Positions 54,143 to 63,687 of a DNA stretch of 64,000 bases are shown one piece after another. Made by a program: the position numbers and the translations under genes. Each line of letters begins with the position of its first letter. Position 1 is the first letter of the stretch. The notes beneath the pieces were generated by a model that was not told where the DNA came from, searched no databases, and was given only the letters and a program-made list of their open reading frames with translations. The stretch lies in contig OZ253504.1 in NCBI GenBank assembly GCA_965262235.1, forward strand, positions 2,666,001 through 2,730,000. Direction: 5' to 3'. This DNA is from CATQGW01 sp965262235. Its GTDB lineage: Bacteria; Chloroflexota; Dehalococcoidia; Bin125.

Positions 54143-55237
54143 ATGCGCGCAGCAGTGTTTCACGAGGTCGGTCAGCCACTCACTGTCGAGGAGATCGAGG
54201 TCGACGCGCCCGGCCCGCGGGAAGTCCTGGTCGACACCGCCGCCTCTGGCGTCTGTCATAGCGACCTCCATCTCGTCGAGGGGCTCCACGACATTGCGAT
54301 GATGGGCGGTGCGCCGGCCATTTTGGGTCACGAGGGCGCCGGGATCGTCGCCGCCGTGGGCGACGCAGTCACCGATTTCACCCCCGGCGACCACGTCATC
54401 GGCTGCTCCTCCGTCTTCTGTGGCAACTGTGACTTCTGCCTGGTCGGGCAGACGTACCTCTGCCGGAGCCCCTCGACACGCCGATCGCGGTCCGATCCGC
54501 CCAGGTACAGATGGAACGGTACCCGGGTGACGCAGTTCGCGGGCCTCGCGACGTACGCCGAACAGATGCTTGTTCACGAGAACTCGCTGGTGAAGATTCG
54601 CGACGATATGCCGCTCGACAAGGCCGCGCTCATTGGCTGTGCCGTGACGACGGGCGTCGGCGCCGCTATCAATACCGCCAAGGTCGAACCGGGCTCGACT
54701 GTGGCAGTCTTCGGCGCCGGGGGCATCGGGCTCTCAGCGATCCAAGGCGCGCGGATCGCGGGCGCCCGCATGATCATCGCCGTCGACATCCTCGAGTCGA
54801 AGCTCGGCACCGCCCGCGACTTCGGAGCGACGCACTCCGTTGATGCCTCCACGTCCGACCCCGTCGACGCGATCCGGGAGCTCACGGGGGGCGGCGTGGA
54901 CTACAGCTTCGAAGCCATCGGCCTCAAGACTGCGGTCGAACAGTGCTTCGAGGCGATCCGCCGCGGCGGGCTCGCCACGATCATCGGCGTGATGCCCCAG
55001 GGCCAGAAGTTCGAGCTCGACGGCGTGAGCTTGCTGCAAGAGAAAAAGATCCAAGGCAGCAGCATGGGGTCGAACCGCTTCCGCATCGACATACCGCGCT
55101 ACATCGAGTTCTACCAGCAGGGGCGCCTTCTACTCGACGAGATGGTGACCCGCACCGGCACGCTGGACGATCTCAACGAGGCATTCCGCGCGATGAAAGC
55201 GGGCGAGGTGGCGCGGACCGTCCTCATGATGGACTGA
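54143..55237 (+). CDS. Zinc-dependent alcohol dehydrogenase (MDR superfamily, class III-like)
   Basis: 364 aa from ATG 54143, with GGGAGGCGACGACG upstream. The catalytic zinc site is visible as GVCHSDLHLVEG and GHEGAGIV, the structural zinc lobe as C-SSVF-C-GN-C-DF-C-LVGQTYLC, and the NAD-binding Rossmann as VAVFGAGGIGLSAIQGARIAGA with the acidic residue in IAVDILESK. The size and the insertion after the zinc lobe resemble class III or NDMA-dependent alcohol dehydrogenases. The protein oxidises alcohols or hydroxymethyl adducts; the substrate is unknown. It ends in MKAGEVARTVLMMD-TGA. Confidence 0.9.
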   Translation: MRAAVFHEVGQPLTVEEIEVDAPGPREVLVDTAASGVCHSDLHLVEGLHDIAMMGGAPAILGHEGAGIVAAVGDAVTDFTPGDHVIGCSSVFCGNCDFCLVGQTYLCRSPSTRRSRSDPPRYRWNGTRVTQFAGLATYAEQMLVHENSLVKIRDDMPLDKAALIGCAVTTGVGAAINTAKVEPGSTVAVFGAGGIGLSAIQGARIAGARMIIAVDILESKLGTARDFGATHSVDASTSDPVDAIRELTGGGVDYSFEAIGLKTAVEQCFEAIRRGGLATIIGVMPQGQKFELDGVSLLQEKKIQGSSMGSNRFRIDIPRYIEFYQQGRLLLDEMVTRTGTLDDLNEAFRAMKAGEVARTVLMMD

Positions 55238-55855
55238 CCGGAACGACCGCGCTAACACGCCCCACGATCCGCTCATCGTGCGCCACCCATGGAACCTCCG
55301 CCGCGATGCGTGTAGCTGCTCTCCTCCGATCCGACGCAATCGACCGAGCGGAGACGCCGAGCGAGGCCGTCCAACGGTGGCGGGCCGATCCCAACTCCCT
55401 GGAGCACGTCAAGGACGGTGCGGCGTTGAGCTACCGCTTCTCCAGCGCGGGAGGTCGGGCCTGCCGGCGGCTGATGCGGCCGAGCTCACCTTCCTCCGCC
55501 GCGCGCCAGAGGCCGGCGCCACCGGGCTGCAACCGCTCCGATCGGCTCTGCAGTGCTGGACCGAAGCGGTGCCGGGCCCGCGCGGACGCGCTCGGCGTCG
55601 GGCAGCTGCGGGTGATCCGGGCGCTGGTGTGGTTCCTGGTGCGTCAGGAGGTCCCGCGGCGCGACGATGGCGCCCACACGGTGGCGCTGCGCCGCCGGAT
55701 CGATCACCCTCTCCGCTGGGAGCGCATGATCGAATGATCCTGACAGGTTGGCTGTCCCTAATCGATCAGGCGATCGTGCTGACGTCCCTACCGGCGAGTC
55801 GCGAGCCAAGGATCGTACGGGTAGAGCATTGGGTACGGGAAGAACGGGGTGTCAC
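55238..55855. other. Region with no recognised gene, possibly eroded coding sequence
   Basis: 618 bp. One plus-strand frame from an ATG near 55305 (MRVAALLRSDAIDRAETPSE...) runs 145 codons to 55737 and has a plausible start, but the sequence changes to Arg/Ala/Pro-rich text and resembles no family. It adjoins a clear pseudogene, so it may also be decayed. Confidence 0.4.
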
Positions 55856-56434
55856 GTGGCGGCGTCGGCGACCGTCGTGCGTCTCTTCGGGCCTATCGCG
55901 GTCGGCAAGACGTTGGTCGGCAAGACGTCGGTCGGCGAGGCACTCGCGCAGCGGACGGCGCTCACACTCCTCCGCGCGCACATGACGATCGATCTCGTCA
56001 CGCAGTTCTTTGGGTTGGGGAGCGATCCGTTCCGCCGCGTCAACCGGGCGATCCTGCACCTGCTCCTCCAGTAACTGCTGGCCGCGAGGCGCGGGGCCAT
56101 CGTCACGTACATCTGAACCATCGAGGATGCCGGGAGCACGACGGGGGTCACCGACCTGGACCGCACCGGCACGTCGTGCGGTGGGTGGCTTGGCTTCGCC
56201 GAGCTGCAGGCGCCGTTGTCGGTACGGCTCATGCGCAATCGGTCCCCTGCGCGCCGGGCCAACAACGATGTCTCGTGGGCAACCGACGAATACCTCCGAG
56301 AATGGGATGCGCAGCATCGCACCGCGAGCGGCGGGGACTTCCGCTACCCCGAGCGGCGCGTGCTGATTGACACGATCCACTTTGGCCCCGACGAAGCGAC
56401 CGAACTGATCAGGGCGCACTTAGATCTGAGCTAG
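55856..56434 (+). pseudogene. P-loop nucleotide kinase-like gene with two in-frame stops
   Basis: From GTG 55856: VVRLFGPIAVGKT (Walker A of a shikimate-kinase-like AAA protein), ALAQRTALTLLRAHMTIDLV and FFGLGSDPFRR. TAA at 56072-56074 and TGA at 56114-56116 interrupt one otherwise continuous frame, which resumes as LSVRLMRNRSPARRAN and ends DTIHFGPDEATELIRAHLDL. A 15-bp tandem duplication (gtcggcaagacgttg / gtcggcaagacgtcg) doubles part of the P-loop (GKTLVGKTSVGE). The gene is dead as read. Confidence 0.75.
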
Positions 56435-56446
56435 CCGGTCGTTCCT

Positions 56447-57640
56447 CACGATGTTGTCATCGTGGCGGGCCCTGCGCCGGCACTACGCCACGACGCCGGC
56501 GTCGCGGAGATCGGTGATCTCTGCCGGCTCCAAGGCCAGATCGGCCCGCAGCACGTCGTCGGTGTGCTCGCCCATGAGCGGTGCGCGGACGAAGGGCACG
56601 TTGCCGTTCGAGAGCCGCGGGGCGAAGCCCAACAGCTCGATCGCGCCGTGCTCGGGATGGTCGAGCTGCTGAATGAAGCCGCGGGCGCGCAGGTGCGGGT
56701 CGCTAAACAGGTCTTCCGTGGTCATCGTCGCGCTACAGGGGACACCGGCCTCGCCCAGGGTCTGCATCGCCTCCGCTTTCGTCCGCTCCAGCATCCAGGC
56801 GCCGATCACCTCGGCGAGCGCCTCGCTGTGCTCGCGTCGCGCGGTGTCCGTCGCGAAGCGCGGATCGAGCGCCAGCTCGGGCCGCTCGATCGCGATGCAG
56901 AGCGTGTCCCACATCCGCTGGGTCGTGCACATGATGAAGACATAGTCGTTGGGGCCCTGTGGCTCGCAGGGGTACAAGCGCACGGTGGCCGGGCCAGCGC
57001 CGGAGCGATTGGGGTGTCCTCTGCCGAGGGCTGGGCGGGTGTTCCAGATCGTGCTCGAGACGCGCGTGCGCATGAAGAAGGTCATCGCCTCCTGCATCGA
57101 GATCTCGATCACTTGGCCGGCGCCGGTCCGCTGGCACTCAACGTAGGCCGCCGTAATCGCCAGCGCGAGCTGGAGGCCGGTTCCCGAATCACCGGTCATC
57201 GATGCGGGGTAGACCGGGGGCCCGTCATCGGGTCCTGTGAGAGCGATCGCGCCGGCAGCCGCCTGCGCGATGGGGTCAAAAGCCTTGAACTGCGCGTACG
57301 GCCCAGTCAGTCCAAAACCCTTAAGCCGCCCATAGATGATGCGCGGGTTGGCGCGCCGCACGACGTCGGGCCCGATGTCGAGCTTCTCAACGACGCCAAG
57401 CCCGTAGTTCTCCACGAACACGTCGTAGTTGGGCGCGAGACGCAGGAGTATGTCCCGCCCTCGCGGGTCTTGCAGGTCGAGGACGATGCTGCGCTTGTTG
57501 CTGTTGAAGTTGAGAAAGTACGGCGAGTCGCCGTCGCCCGGCTGCACGTGGCGTCCGGGATCTCCAAGGCGCGGGGGCTCGACCTTCACGACGTCGGCGC
57601 CGAGCCAGGCCAGCGCCTGCGTGCAGGATGTCCCCGCTTC
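56447..57640. repeat. 1.2-kb duplicated tract, copy 2
   Basis: Partner of 51488-52681. Differences are scattered single bases, many silent. Confidence 0.85.
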
Positions 57641-57685
57641 GTACTGCGTCACGTCGAGCACGCGCATGCCGTCGAGAGCCGCCAT
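56483..57685 (-). CDS. CaiB/BaiF family III CoA-transferase, duplicated copy b
   Basis: 400 aa from ATG 57683-57685, with AGAGAGGTGG upstream. Catalytic Asp166 is in TGDSGTG, with NKRSIVLDLQDPRG and EISMQEAMTFFMRTR present. It is almost identical to 51524-52726 except the first 15 residues, which read MAALDGMRVLDVTQYEAG and keep the family Tyr that copy a has lost. Stop TAG at the same place. It follows the double-domain CoA-transferase gene by 230 bp on the same strand. Confidence 0.92.
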   Translation of the reverse strand: MAALDGMRVLDVTQYEAGTSCTQALAWLGADVVKVEPPRLGDPGRHVQPGDGDSPYFLNFNSNKRSIVLDLQDPRGRDILLRLAPNYDVFVENYGLGVVEKLDIGPDVVRRANPRIIYGRLKGFGLTGPYAQFKAFDPIAQAAAGAIALTGPDDGPPVYPASMTGDSGTGLQLALAITAAYVECQRTGAGQVIEISMQEAMTFFMRTRVSSTIWNTRPALGRGHPNRSGAGPATVRLYPCEPQGPNDYVFIMCTTQRMWDTLCIAIERPELALDPRFATDTARREHSEALAEVIGAWMLERTKAEAMQTLGEAGVPCSATMTTEDLFSDPHLRARGFIQQLDHPEHGAIELLGFAPRLSNGNVPFVRAPLMGEHTDDVLRADLALEPAEITDLRDAGVVA

Positions 57686-57915
57686 GGCCCACCTCTCTTC
57701 CGGGTCCGTAGGCTACCGGAGTGCGCGTCCCGCGGCGCCCTGCGAAGAATGGCGCACCCCACCGGCCGACACGATGGCGAGAGCGTTCCGCTAATGCTCG
57801 GGCCGGGGCGTCCGAAGGTAGACGACACGGTACACGGAAGCCAAACACCGCCCCGCAAACACCGCCCCGCCTGTCGATCCCCTGGGTATCCCGTCCGGGG
57901 GCCGGCAGGGTGCGG

Positions 57916-60339
57916 CTAGTCTGGCGGCTCGTCGCCTGTCACGCCGGCGGCCACGAGCGCCTCGTACTCGGCCCGTTCCATGCCCAGTTCCTGCCGGAAG
58001 ATCTCAAAGCTGTGTTCGCCCATGCACGGCGACGGCCGCCGCAACGGCACCGACCGACCGCCGAACTTCCATGGAGCCACCGCAATCGTGTGTAACCCCG
58101 CCTCGGGGTGCTCCTGTTCGGTAACGAATCCTCGCGACACTGCCTGGGGGTTCGGCGACAGCACGACTTCCGGCAGGGTGGACACTCGCGCTGACGCGCA
58201 GCCAGCCGCGAGTAGCGCCGAGGCCGCCGCCTCGGCGTCCTGCTTCGCGCACCAGGCGCCGATCAGGTCATCGAGCGCTTCTTCGTTGGCCTTTCGGGCA
58301 TTCACGGTCGCGAATCGTGGATCCACGGTCAGGTCCGGCGTACCGATCCGCTCGGCGAGCGCCCGGAAATCAGCGTCGTCCTCGGCGGACAGCGCCAGCC
58401 ACTGGCCGTCGCGTGTCGCGTAGACCGCGTGCGGCGCGATGCGCGGGTGGCGGTTTCCACCCGGCCTACGCAAGACGCCGTTGGCCGACCATTCCATGAC
58501 CGCATCGCCCAGATGCGACGCCATCACCTCCATCATCGACAGATCGATCCGCTGCCCCTCCCCCGTGCGAGCCCGGTGATGGAGCGCGGCTACGATCGAC
58601 GAGGCCAGATACATCCCACCGATGGGGTCGGGGATCAGGCCACCCGTGTTCCCGGCCCGGTCCCCCTCATAGCCGTTGAGCGAGGACAGCCCCGACATTG
58701 GTTCGATCGTGGCACCGTTGGCCGAGTAGTTCGTGTAGGGCCCCGTCGCGCCGTAGCCGGACAGCGAGGCGAAGATGATGTCCGGGCGCGCATCCTGCAG
58801 GGTCTCGTAGGTGACGCCCCAGTTGGGCAGGACGTGCGGGCTGAAGCTTTCGGCGAAGACGTCGAACTTGGGCAGCAGTCGCCAGAAGATCTCTGCGCCG
58901 CGCGGGTCCTGCATGTCCAGCGTGATGGCGCGTTTGTTCAGATTCGTCGCGTTGTAGAGACCCATGGTGTTCCAGCCGCGCTGCCGGCGCGACGGATCGG
59001 CGATCCGCGGCGGCACCGGCGTGTTGTAGCCCGCGACGTACATGCGCCACACGTCCGGCCGCCGTCGCGCCTCTACCTGCACCACGTCCGCACCCAGCAG
59101 CGCTAGCAGCTCGGTCCCCAACGGCCCCGACCACGCCTGTGTGACGGTGAGCACGCGCACTCCAGCCAGCGGCGTCTCGGACGGAACGGCGGCTCCGCGC
59201 CTGGCCGTGGGTCCCGCTCTACGACGCCACACAGCCGCCTCGCTGGACATCTGACGTTCGCCCAGGCGCGGCGCGTCCCGCCTCAGCGCGCACGGGGATG
59301 CGGACAGCTTGACCTGCGGCCCCGGCCGTTCGACTCGTTGGCCGTCCACCGTCGTCTCCACGAAGTAGTCGCGGGCGCGCAAATGGGGGTTGTCCAACAG
59401 GTCGGACGTGTTCTGGACCACTCCTGCGACACCGCGCACCTGCGAGAGGAGCTCGAATAGTTCCATCCGCGGGCGGCGCGCAACGGCCTCCTCGATTCTC
59501 CTCTGCACCGCGGCCAGGAGTTGGCGGCGCTGGTCCGGCTCGTCGAAGTCGGCGTCCGCCAGCTCAGCCAAGCCCAGCACAGTCATCGCGTCCCGCCAGA
59601 ACGGCCCCTGACCCAGGACCACCACCATGTCCCCGTCCGCGGCCCGCAAGAATGGAGCGCGCCCGCGATCGTGCTTGTGCACGGCCTCCGTGTAGCCGCT
59701 GGGGTCGAAGATGAGGGCCAGCGACCACGGTGCGCTGCTGACGATCATCGCCTCCAGCTCGCTCACGTCGACCAATGTTCCCTGGCCGGTCGCCTGCCGA
59801 CGCAGCAGAGCGGCGGCGGCGCCGGAGAACGACGCCACTCCGGCCAGGAACTCCGAGGAGTGGCGTGGCAGCGTGAGCGGCGGCTCCCCCTCGTAGCCGC
59901 AGATGAACGACCAGCCACTCATCGCCGAAAGCGTGAGATTGTTCGCCTCCGCCCCCGCCAGCGGCCCCTCCAACCCAAAGGGGGTGATCGACAGCACGAC
60001 GGCATCGGGTCGCGCCGACCGCAGCGCTCCTCGCAGCCGCACGGGCCACGGGGCTTCCGTCGTCACGATCACATCTGCCCCCGCGATCTGCTCCGTCAGC
60101 GCGTCCTCGCCATCGTCCAGCCACGACGTCTTGTTCGCGTTCACGTAGGCGTGCAGCAGTGATCGCTCAGGCCCCGGCTCCCCGCCGAGGAACGGCGGCT
60201 CCCGGCGCAGCGGGTGACCTCGCTCGGTCTCCAGCATTCGCACATCGGCGCCGAAGTCGCCGAACAGCCGCGCGCAGTAGGCCCCGGCCAACCGGGTCGA
60301 CAGATCAAGCACCCGCACTCCGTCTAGCGCGCCTGTCAT
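57916..60339 (-). CDS. Double-domain CaiB/BaiF CoA-transferase
   Basis: 807 aa, two fused family III CoA-transferase domains. The N-terminal domain (1 to about 380) starts LDGVRVLDLSTRLAGAYCAR, but at the catalytic position reads PRHSSEFLAGVA, with no Asp. The C-terminal domain (about 390-807) starts LAGVRVLTVTQAWSGPLG, has NKRAITLDMQDPRG and the active-site type motif LIPDPIGGMYLASS with Asp, then IDLSMMEVMASH. One half may be structural and the other catalytic, as inferred for other fused members. It begins 3 bp after the stop of the carboxylase gene, so the two are translationally coupled. Confidence 0.9.
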   Translation of the reverse strand: MTGALDGVRVLDLSTRLAGAYCARLFGDFGADVRMLETERGHPLRREPPFLGGEPGPERSLLHAYVNANKTSWLDDGEDALTEQIAGADVIVTTEAPWPVRLRGALRSARPDAVVLSITPFGLEGPLAGAEANNLTLSAMSGWSFICGYEGEPPLTLPRHSSEFLAGVASFSGAAAALLRRQATGQGTLVDVSELEAMIVSSAPWSLALIFDPSGYTEAVHKHDRGRAPFLRAADGDMVVVLGQGPFWRDAMTVLGLAELADADFDEPDQRRQLLAAVQRRIEEAVARRPRMELFELLSQVRGVAGVVQNTSDLLDNPHLRARDYFVETTVDGQRVERPGPQVKLSASPCALRRDAPRLGERQMSSEAAVWRRRAGPTARRGAAVPSETPLAGVRVLTVTQAWSGPLGTELLALLGADVVQVEARRRPDVWRMYVAGYNTPVPPRIADPSRRQRGWNTMGLYNATNLNKRAITLDMQDPRGAEIFWRLLPKFDVFAESFSPHVLPNWGVTYETLQDARPDIIFASLSGYGATGPYTNYSANGATIEPMSGLSSLNGYEGDRAGNTGGLIPDPIGGMYLASSIVAALHHRARTGEGQRIDLSMMEVMASHLGDAVMEWSANGVLRRPGGNRHPRIAPHAVYATRDGQWLALSAEDDADFRALAERIGTPDLTVDPRFATVNARKANEEALDDLIGAWCAKQDAEAAASALLAAGCASARVSTLPEVVLSPNPQAVSRGFVTEQEHPEAGLHTIAVAPWKFGGRSVPLRRPSPCMGEHSFEIFRQELGMERAEYEALVAAGVTGDEPPD

Positions 60340-60342
60340 CGT

Positions 60343-63300
60343 CTACCAAGTCGGCATGCTGGGACGCCGGCCGCGCCGGATTGGCTCCGACTCCGGCGCG
60401 GCCAGCAACCCCTGCGTGATCCAGTGGCGAGTCTCCATGGGGTCGACAACGGAGTCCACCCGGAACGTCTCCGCCGCGCGCAGCGGCCCGCCTCGCTCGT
60501 ACGCTTCCGCCACCAGCTTCTCGTACAGCGCCGCCCGCTCTTCGAGATCGTCAATCGCCGCCAGCTGATCGCGCGCTCCAAGCCGGACAGCGGCTTCGAG
60601 GTTCATCCCTCCGAACTCGGCCGTGGGCCAGGCGACGGTGAAGGACGGCGCTCGTTCGTTGCCGAAGAGGATCGTGTTGGAGCCCAGGCCGTAGCACTTG
60701 CGCAGCACAACGCTGAAACGGGGCGTCTTGACGTTGCCCAGGGTGACGATGAGGTTGCTGGTCCGGCGAACCAAGGCGGTCTTCTCCGCCTCCGGGCCGA
60801 TCATCATGCCGGGGGTGTCGACGAGCGTGCAGATGGGGATATTCCAGGAGTCGCAGAGCTTGGCGAAGCGGGCCGCCTTGTCGGAGCCAAAGCTCTCGAT
60901 CGATCCGCCCAGATGCTCGTTGTTGTTGGCGATGATCCCCACCGGCCTCCCCTCGATCCGCACGAACGCCGTCACCATCCCGTTCCCGTAGCCCGTCCGC
61001 AGCTCGAGCATCGACCCGGTGTCGGCCACCAGTTCAATCACGGCCCGCACGTCATACGCGCTCAACCGATTCTCCGGCACTGCGTGGCGTAGCAGCCGCT
61101 GGTCGCCGCACTCCCAATCCTCGATCGACCCCTGGAAGTAGGAGAGATACTGTTTGGCCGTCGCGATGGCCTCGGCCTCTGTCTTGACCACGACATCGAC
61201 GGTTCCCGCCGGGACCTGGTCCGACATCGGTCCGATCTCTTCAGGCAGATAGACGCCCATGCCACCGCCCTCGATGACAGCAGGGCCTCCCATGCCGATG
61301 TTGGCGTCCTCCGTCGCGATGATGACGTCACAGATGCCGAGAATCGCAGCGTTGCCGGCGAAGCAGCGACCGGCGGTCACACCCACCATGGGAACGGTGC
61401 CGCTGAGACGGGCCATGTACTCCCAGGTGCGGAAGACCATGCCGGGCATGCCGTCGGTGTCGCCGGAGCGCCCGCCGGCGCCCTCCGCGATGAAGATCAG
61501 CGGCAGCGCGAATTGTTCCGCGACCTCCATGATGCGGTCGGTCTTGGAATGACCGCGGATGCCCTGTGTCCCGGCGAAGACGGTGTCGTCGTAGGAGACG
61601 ACGACAGTGCGGGCCCGTTTCTCGTCGAAGAGGTCGCCGTTGACTGACCCGATTCCGGCGACCAACCCGTCGGCCGGCGTCTTGCGCACGAGTTCGTCCA
61701 ACGGGTAGCGCTTGGACTGCGCCGCGATGACGAGGTCCCCGTATTCGATCCAGGTGCCGTCGTCAACGAGGTCGGCCAAGTTCTCGCGCACCGTGCGACG
61801 GTTGTTCGCGTGGCGCCGCTCGACGGCCGCGGGGCGGTGCTCGTCCAGCAAGAAGACCCGCCGGTCGAGCACCGCCTGCAAATCCGGGCGGATGTAGTCC
61901 GGGTCGGGCGCCGACGTGTCGTCCACGGCCAGCCCCCCGACGTCGGCCTCCTCAATGAACACCAGCGGGTGGTCCTCGTAGACGATCTCCCCGACAGCCA
62001 CGGCTACGTGGCGCAGGATGCCGCCCAGGTCGGACCGCACCAGATGCTCCATCTTGAGGGCGTCCATGATGCAGACCGTTTGCCCCTCGCGGACGACGTC
62101 GCCCTCGCCGAGCAGCAGCTCGCGGATCGTGCCTTGGATCGGCGCACGCAGCGGTGTGGTGTTGGGTGGGCCCACGGGTTGGGGTTTGGCCCCGCGCGCC
62201 CCCATGGTGACGACTCCCCCGGGGTCGCCGCTGCGATAGAAGTCCAGCCCCGCCAGGGGGTCGGCCGGGCCCGACTGCGTCGCCGGCGCCTCGTCCTCGC
62301 CGGCCAGCAGGGCGCCGGCGTTCTCGTCGACCCAGCGCGTGTGCACGGCCCCGGCGACGAAGTCGTCGTGGTCGATGACGGCCCGCAGGAACTCGATGTT
62401 GGTTTCGGCGCCGGCGATCTGGAACGCCCCCAAGGCGAGCTCGGCTCGCCGCGCCGCATCCTCGATATCAGCCGTGGTCGTGTGTGCGATCACCTTGGCC
62501 AGCAGCGAGTCGAAGCTGGGACTCGTGGCGTAGCCCGCGTAGCCGTAGGTGTCGACACGGATGCCCGGCCCAGACGGCGGCTGGAAGACGCTCAACCGGC
62601 CGCCCGACGGTCGCACACCACCGTCAGCCTGCATGCGCTCGAGATTCACGCGCGCCTGGAGCGCATAGCCGCGCGGCGCGGGCGTCTCCGACAGGCCGAT
62701 GCTGGCCAGCGACTCACCACCCGCGACGCGCAGCTGCGCCTGCACCAAGTCGATGCCAGTTACTTCTTCCGTCACGGTGTGCTCCACTTGGAGCCGCGCG
62801 TTCGCCTCGATGAAGGCGTGGTCGCCGGTATCGAAATCGACCAGGAACTCGAACGTGCCCAAGCCGCGGTACTCGGCCGCTTGGGCTAGGCGCAACGCTG
62901 CGCTCGTCAGCGCCCGGCGCGTTTCGGCGTCGATCCAGGGGCTGGGCGCGATCTCGATCAGCTTCTGATGGCGTCGCTGGACGGAGCACTCCCGCTCGCC
63001 CAGATCACAGACGGCGCCGCTGTCATCCCCGATCACCTGGACCTCCAGGTGCCGCGCCCGCGGCACGAGACGTTCCACGTAGATCGACGCGTTGCCAAAC
63101 GCTGTCTTCGCTTCGGATTGGCAGCGTGCGTAGGCCTCATCGATCGCCGCGGCGTCGGAGACGACTCGCATGCCGCGACCTCCACCGCCGCTCACCGCCT
63201 TCAGCACCACGGCTCCGTCGGCCCCCAATCCTTCCAGGAACGCTCGGGCCTGAGCCGCGGTGACCGGCCCCTCACTGCCCGCCAAGACGGGCACGTTGTG

Positions 63301-63675
63301 CTGCGACGCGAATGCCCGCGCGCGGGCCTTGTCGCCGAGCAGTTCCAGCGTCTCGACCGTGGGGCCCACGAACGTGAGTCCCGCTGCAGCGCACTTCGCC
63401 GCGAAGGCTGGCGACTCGGCCAGGAAGCCGTAGCCGGGGTGGACCGAGTCGCAGCCGGCGTCGACGGCAAGGGCAACGATCTGCTCAGCGTCGAGATAGG
63501 CGCGCGGACCGCTGCCATTGAGCGCCAGCGCCTCGGACGCTGCCTGGGCGTGTAGCGAGTTGGCGTCGTCCTCGGAGTACACCGCCAGCGCTGGGATGCG
63601 GAGCTCGGCGGCCGCCCGTGCGATGCGGACCGCGATTTCCCCCCGATTCGCAATCAGCAGGTGGACGAGTGTCAC
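60343..63675 (-). CDS. Single-chain acyl-CoA carboxylase (BC-BCCP-CT)
   Basis: 1110 aa, GTG start at 63673-63675 with GGGGG upstream. Residues 1-450 are biotin carboxylase: LIANRGEIAVRIARA, the ATP-grasp glycine loop SGGGGRGM (172-178 region), RECSVQRRHQKLIE, and EANARLQVEHTVTEE. A biotinyl domain near 515-600 has the lysine in MDALKMEH (Leu replaces the common Met before Lys). Residues about 640-1100 are carboxyltransferase with AEGAGGRSGD, GRCFAGNAA, GMGGPAVIEGGG, and the second half DTPGMMIG and GLGSNTILFG. All three activities in one chain match the long-chain acyl-CoA carboxylase layout; the substrate may be acetyl-, propionyl- or a branched acyl-CoA. It sits in an operon between an ABC permease and the double CoA-transferase. 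Confidence 0.92.
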   Translation of the reverse strand: MTLVHLLIANRGEIAVRIARAAAELRIPALAVYSEDDANSLHAQAASEALALNGSGPRAYLDAEQIVALAVDAGCDSVHPGYGFLAESPAFAAKCAAAGLTFVGPTVETLELLGDKARARAFASQHNVPVLAGSEGPVTAAQARAFLEGLGADGAVVLKAVSGGGGRGMRVVSDAAAIDEAYARCQSEAKTAFGNASIYVERLVPRARHLEVQVIGDDSGAVCDLGERECSVQRRHQKLIEIAPSPWIDAETRRALTSAALRLAQAAEYRGLGTFEFLVDFDTGDHAFIEANARLQVEHTVTEEVTGIDLVQAQLRVAGGESLASIGLSETPAPRGYALQARVNLERMQADGGVRPSGGRLSVFQPPSGPGIRVDTYGYAGYATSPSFDSLLAKVIAHTTTADIEDAARRAELALGAFQIAGAETNIEFLRAVIDHDDFVAGAVHTRWVDENAGALLAGEDEAPATQSGPADPLAGLDFYRSGDPGGVVTMGARGAKPQPVGPPNTTPLRAPIQGTIRELLLGEGDVVREGQTVCIMDALKMEHLVRSDLGGILRHVAVAVGEIVYEDHPLVFIEEADVGGLAVDDTSAPDPDYIRPDLQAVLDRRVFLLDEHRPAAVERRHANNRRTVRENLADLVDDGTWIEYGDLVIAAQSKRYPLDELVRKTPADGLVAGIGSVNGDLFDEKRARTVVVSYDDTVFAGTQGIRGHSKTDRIMEVAEQFALPLIFIAEGAGGRSGDTDGMPGMVFRTWEYMARLSGTVPMVGVTAGRCFAGNAAILGICDVIIATEDANIGMGGPAVIEGGGMGVYLPEEIGPMSDQVPAGTVDVVVKTEAEAIATAKQYLSYFQGSIEDWECGDQRLLRHAVPENRLSAYDVRAVIELVADTGSMLELRTGYGNGMVTAFVRIEGRPVGIIANNNEHLGGSIESFGSDKAARFAKLCDSWNIPICTLVDTPGMMIGPEAEKTALVRRTSNLIVTLGNVKTPRFSVVLRKCYGLGSNTILFGNERAPSFTVAWPTAEFGGMNLEAAVRLGARDQLAAIDDLEERAALYEKLVAEAYERGGPLRAAETFRVDSVVDPMETRHWITQGLLAAPESEPIRRGRRPSMPTW

Positions 63676-63687
63676 GGAACCCCCAAC

